From Dehalococcoidia bacterium (GTDB lineage Bacteria > Chloroflexota > Dehalococcoidia > Dehalococcoidales > UBA5760): 6,800 nt of DNA. The first letter of the stretch is position 1. Each line of letters opens with the position of its first letter. The DNA lies in the NCBI GenBank assembly GCA_030639215.1, contig DAOWDD010000024.1, forward strand, positions 1-6,800, in the 5' to 3' direction. Position numbers and translations under genes: made by a program. Of this stretch, positions 4,667 through 6,800 are shown piece after piece. A model generated the notes under the pieces. It did no database searches. It was not told the DNA's origin and saw only the letters and a program-made list of their open reading frames with translations.

Positions 4667-6800
4667 TTATTCCACCTTCTCCAGCTTGGCAAAACTCAAA
4701 AGAAGCTTCTTTACCCCGGCTCCGTTGAAAGCGATCACTACCTCGCTATCACCGTCTACCGCCTGGCAGCTCACCGCCACTCCGTTGCCAAACACAGGGT
4801 GACGGATATGGTCACCGGCCTTTAGTTCCCCGGCAGGCAGGCTATCCCGGGAATGCACTGACGGAGCTGTTCGGCCTTCTGTTCCCGGCCACAGACCACC
4901 ACCCGAGACCAGGTGCCGCGGTATATCGTCTAAGAAGCGCGAGGGACTGTTCACCGCACTCCTCCCCATCAGGCTGCGGCGGAAGGCGCGGACCAGATAT
5001 ATCCTATGCCCGGCCCTGGTGATGCCGACATAACACAGCCGTCGCTCTTCCTCTACCTGCGCCGGGTCATCAAGCGATTTGAAGTGGGGCAGGATACCGT
5101 CTTCCATACCAACGATAAACACCACGGGGAATTCCAGTCCCTTGGCCTGATGCAGGGTAATCAGGGTCACCGCCGCCACACTCTCATCAAGCCCGTCAAC
5201 ATCAGATACCAGGGCCACCCCTTCTAGAAAGGCGGTCAAGCCCTCCCCGAGCTCAAGCTCGCTATACTGCTGGGCTACCGTGCGCAGCTCCAGGATGTTG
5301 TCCCAGCGCTCCTCTCCATCCGGCTGGGCCAGTAGATACTCCCGGTAACCGGAGCGCTCTATAGTCAAATCAAACAAATCAATTAGGTTAAGCTCCCGGC
5401 TGCGGGCAATAAGCCCCTCCATTATGTCGAGAAAACCGACCAGCGCCCGGGTAATATGAGGGGTAAATGACGGCGTGTCATCCTTTGATTCAAGGATATG
5501 GCGCAGTGCCTCATACCGAGATATCCCCATGGACTGCGCCCGGCTGGACAACCCGGCCAGCGTCTGCTGACCGATACCGCGCCCGGGAACATTGATTATG
5601 CGAAGAAGGCTGATGCTATCATCAAGGTTCTGGATAAGCCTGAGATAGGCAATAACGTCCTTGACCTCGCGCCTCTCGTAGAAGCGGGTACCGGCGACCA
5701 GCTTATAGGGTGTGCCGAAGCGAACAAAGGCTTCCTCAAGGACCCTGGACTGGGCATTAGTGCGGTACATTATGGCGCAGTCCCCCAGTTTGGTCTTCCC
5801 CTGACTCACCAGGCACTCTATCTCGTTGACGACAAACTGGGCTTCTTCCTGTTCGGTATAGGTCTCAACCACCGTGGTCAGTTCGCCTGCCTCGTTGTCC
5901 GTCCACAGGCCCTTGGGCTTACGCTGCTGGTTGGCTGAGATTAGATGTGAGGCCGTTTCCAGAATATTCTTGGTCGAGCGGTAGTTCTGCTCCAGCAGCA
6001 CCACTTCAGCCTCGGGATAGTCCTTCTCAAAGTTCAGGATATTGCGCAGGTCGGCAGACCGCCAGGAGTAAATCGACTGGTCAGGGTCGCCGACAACGCA
6101 TATATTACGGTACTTGTCCCCTATTTGCTTTATCAGTTCGTACTGGACCAGATTGGTATCCTGAAACTCATCGACTTGGATATGCCGGTATCTTTCTTGA
6201 TATCGGGACAAGACCTCAGGGTTATTCCGGAACAACTGTACCGTTTTCATCAGTAAGTCATCAAAATCAAGGGCATTGCTTTCCCCGAGCATCTGCTGGT
6301 AGCGCTCATAGACCCGCCCCACCACCTCACTAAAATAGCTACTGCCCTGCCTGAGGTAATCGGCCGGGGCTACCATCTGGCTCTTGGCTGTCCCGATGGC
6401 TGAGGCTATCGCCCGGGGGGCGTACTGCTTGGGGTCGAAACCCACCTCCCCGATAGACCGTTTTATCAGGCTTATCTGGTCATCATCGTCGTAGATGACA
6501 AATCTGGGGTCAACGCCCGCTGACTGGCCATCCCGGCGCAGGATACGGACACAAATGGCGTGAAAGGTGCCCAGAGTTAAGTCCTTTACCTCACTGCGGG
6601 CAAGCTGGTAAAGCCTTGCTTCCATCTCCCGGGCAGCCTTGTTGGTGAAGGTAACCGCCATAATATGGCGGGGGCTGACCCGGCAGACCTTGATAAGATA
6701 GGCGATACGGTGGGTGATAACTCTGGTCTTGCCGCTGCAGGGGCCGGCCAGAATGAGCACCGGGCCGCTGATTGCCTCTACAGCTTCCTTCTGCACGGGG
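4667..6800 (-). CDS. pcrA: ATP-dependent DNA helicase of the UvrD/PcrA family, N-terminus cut by the window
   Basis: A 3'-5' superfamily 1A helicase acting in excision and mismatch repair and in removal of proteins from DNA. Residues are numbered from the codon at 6796. The P-loop is GPCSGKTR at 18-25, with Cys where Gly is usual. Motif Ia is TFTNKAAREM at 49-58, Walker B DEFQDT at 209-214, motif III GDPDQSIYSWR at 236-246 and motif IV QNYRST at 270-275. Motif V is TLHQAKGLEFPVVF at 547-560 and motif VI EEERRLCYVGITRA at 582-595. The C-terminal end (about 659-709) resembles the Tudor-like RNA polymerase-binding domain of PcrA. The GTG at 6796 is not a start: CCC GTG CAG reads P-V-Q, part of the conserved NPxQ(K/R)EAV Q-motif, so roughly ten residues lie upstream of the window. 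The stop is 9 nt before mutL, suggesting one repair operon. Confidence 0.96.
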   Translation of the reverse strand, partial: PVQKEAVEAISGPVLILAGPCSGKTRVITHRIAYLIKVCRVSPRHIMAVTFTNKAAREMEARLYQLARSEVKDLTLGTFHAICVRILRRDGQSAGVDPRFVIYDDDDQISLIKRSIGEVGFDPKQYAPRAIASAIGTAKSQMVAPADYLRQGSSYFSEVVGRVYERYQQMLGESNALDFDDLLMKTVQLFRNNPEVLSRYQERYRHIQVDEFQDTNLVQYELIKQIGDKYRNICVVGDPDQSIYSWRSADLRNILNFEKDYPEAEVVLLEQNYRSTKNILETASHLISANQQRKPKGLWTDNEAGELTTVVETYTEQEEAQFVVNEIECLVSQGKTKLGDCAIMYRTNAQSRVLEEAFVRFGTPYKLVAGTRFYERREVKDVIAYLRLIQNLDDSISLLRIINVPGRGIGQQTLAGLSSRAQSMGISRYEALRHILESKDDTPSFTPHITRALVGFLDIMEGLIARSRELNLIDLFDLTIERSGYREYLLAQPDGEERWDNILELRTVAQQYSELELGEGLTAFLEGVALVSDVDGLDESVAAVTLITLHQAKGLEFPVVFIVGMEDGILPHFKSLDDPAQVEEERRLCYVGITRAGHRIYLVRAFRRSLMGRSAVNSPSRFLDDIPRHLVSGGGLWPGTEGRTAPSVHSRDSLPAGELKAGDHIRHPVFGNGVAVSCQAVDGDSEVVIAFNGAGVKKLLLSFAKLEKVE

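Noticed and set aside
5498..5938. Plus-strand open frame of 146 codons inside the helicase gene.
   Set aside because: It is the complement of a well-conserved helicase region, without its own ribosome-binding site or any domain I recognise.
6794..6796. GTG at 6796 as the start of the helicase gene.
   Set aside because: It reads as Val inside the conserved P-V-Q-K-E-A-V part of the Q-motif, and the preceding CCC supplies the conserved Pro, so the true start lies beyond the window edge.
1..6800. A novel defence, mobile or otherwise undescribed system.
   Set aside because: Every gene belongs to a well-known housekeeping family. No transposase, repeat array, integrase, tRNA or unexplained gap above about 130 nt was found.

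Overview
This is a compact, almost fully coding bacterial chromosome segment. It holds five recognisable protein genes plus part of a sixth-gene-length edge fusion question (the ribB-type gene at the left edge). Four minus-strand genes and the edge-cut helicase are housekeeping genes of riboflavin synthesis and DNA repair, and one plus-strand gene encodes signal peptidase I. No RNA gene, mobile element, CRISPR array or phage gene was seen. The host is clearly a bacterium whose mismatch repair uses an endonuclease-type MutL, so it is not an enterobacterium-like MutH user. The moderately GC-rich codons and the flavour of the LepB, PcrA and MutL sequences suggest Chloroflexota, perhaps Dehalococcoidia. 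That placement is an inference from memory, not a computed one.

Left part (1-2311, minus strand): a riboflavin operon read ribD -> ribE -> ribB/ribBA, the order of the Bacillus rib operon. RibD turns the GTP-derived pyrimidine into the reduced, deaminated intermediate. The RibB domain makes the four-carbon unit 3,4-dihydroxy-2-butanone 4-phosphate from ribulose 5-phosphate. RibE performs the final dismutation to riboflavin. The last gene leaves the window after 164 codons, so a fused GTP cyclohydrolase II domain and a following ribH cannot be seen. ribD has no Shine-Dalgarno sequence and its best promoter would start transcription about 3 nt before the ATG. The two downstream genes each have the same AAGGGGG ribosome-binding site. 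No FMN riboswitch fits in the 132-nt upstream gap.

Middle (2312-3091): the 132-nt gap carries divergent promoter candidates, one for the rib operon (minus) and one for lepB (plus). lepB encodes a single-pass type I signal peptidase with its Ser/Lys dyad intact. Its reading frame runs 135 nt into the antisense of the mutL 3' end, so the two convergent genes overlap tail to tail with no room for a terminator between them.

Right part (2957-6800, minus strand): a UvrD/PcrA-type superfamily 1 helicase, whose first codons lie outside the window, is followed 9 nt later by mutL. MutL carries the nuclease motif and a candidate clamp-binding motif, so the pair plausibly supplies nicking and unwinding for mismatch repair. 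The helicase has a Gly-to-Cys change in its P-loop.

I looked for a novel system and do not see one. The points worth checking are the leaderless ribD start, the lepB/mutL antisense overlap, the P-loop cysteine and a G8 tract in lepB.
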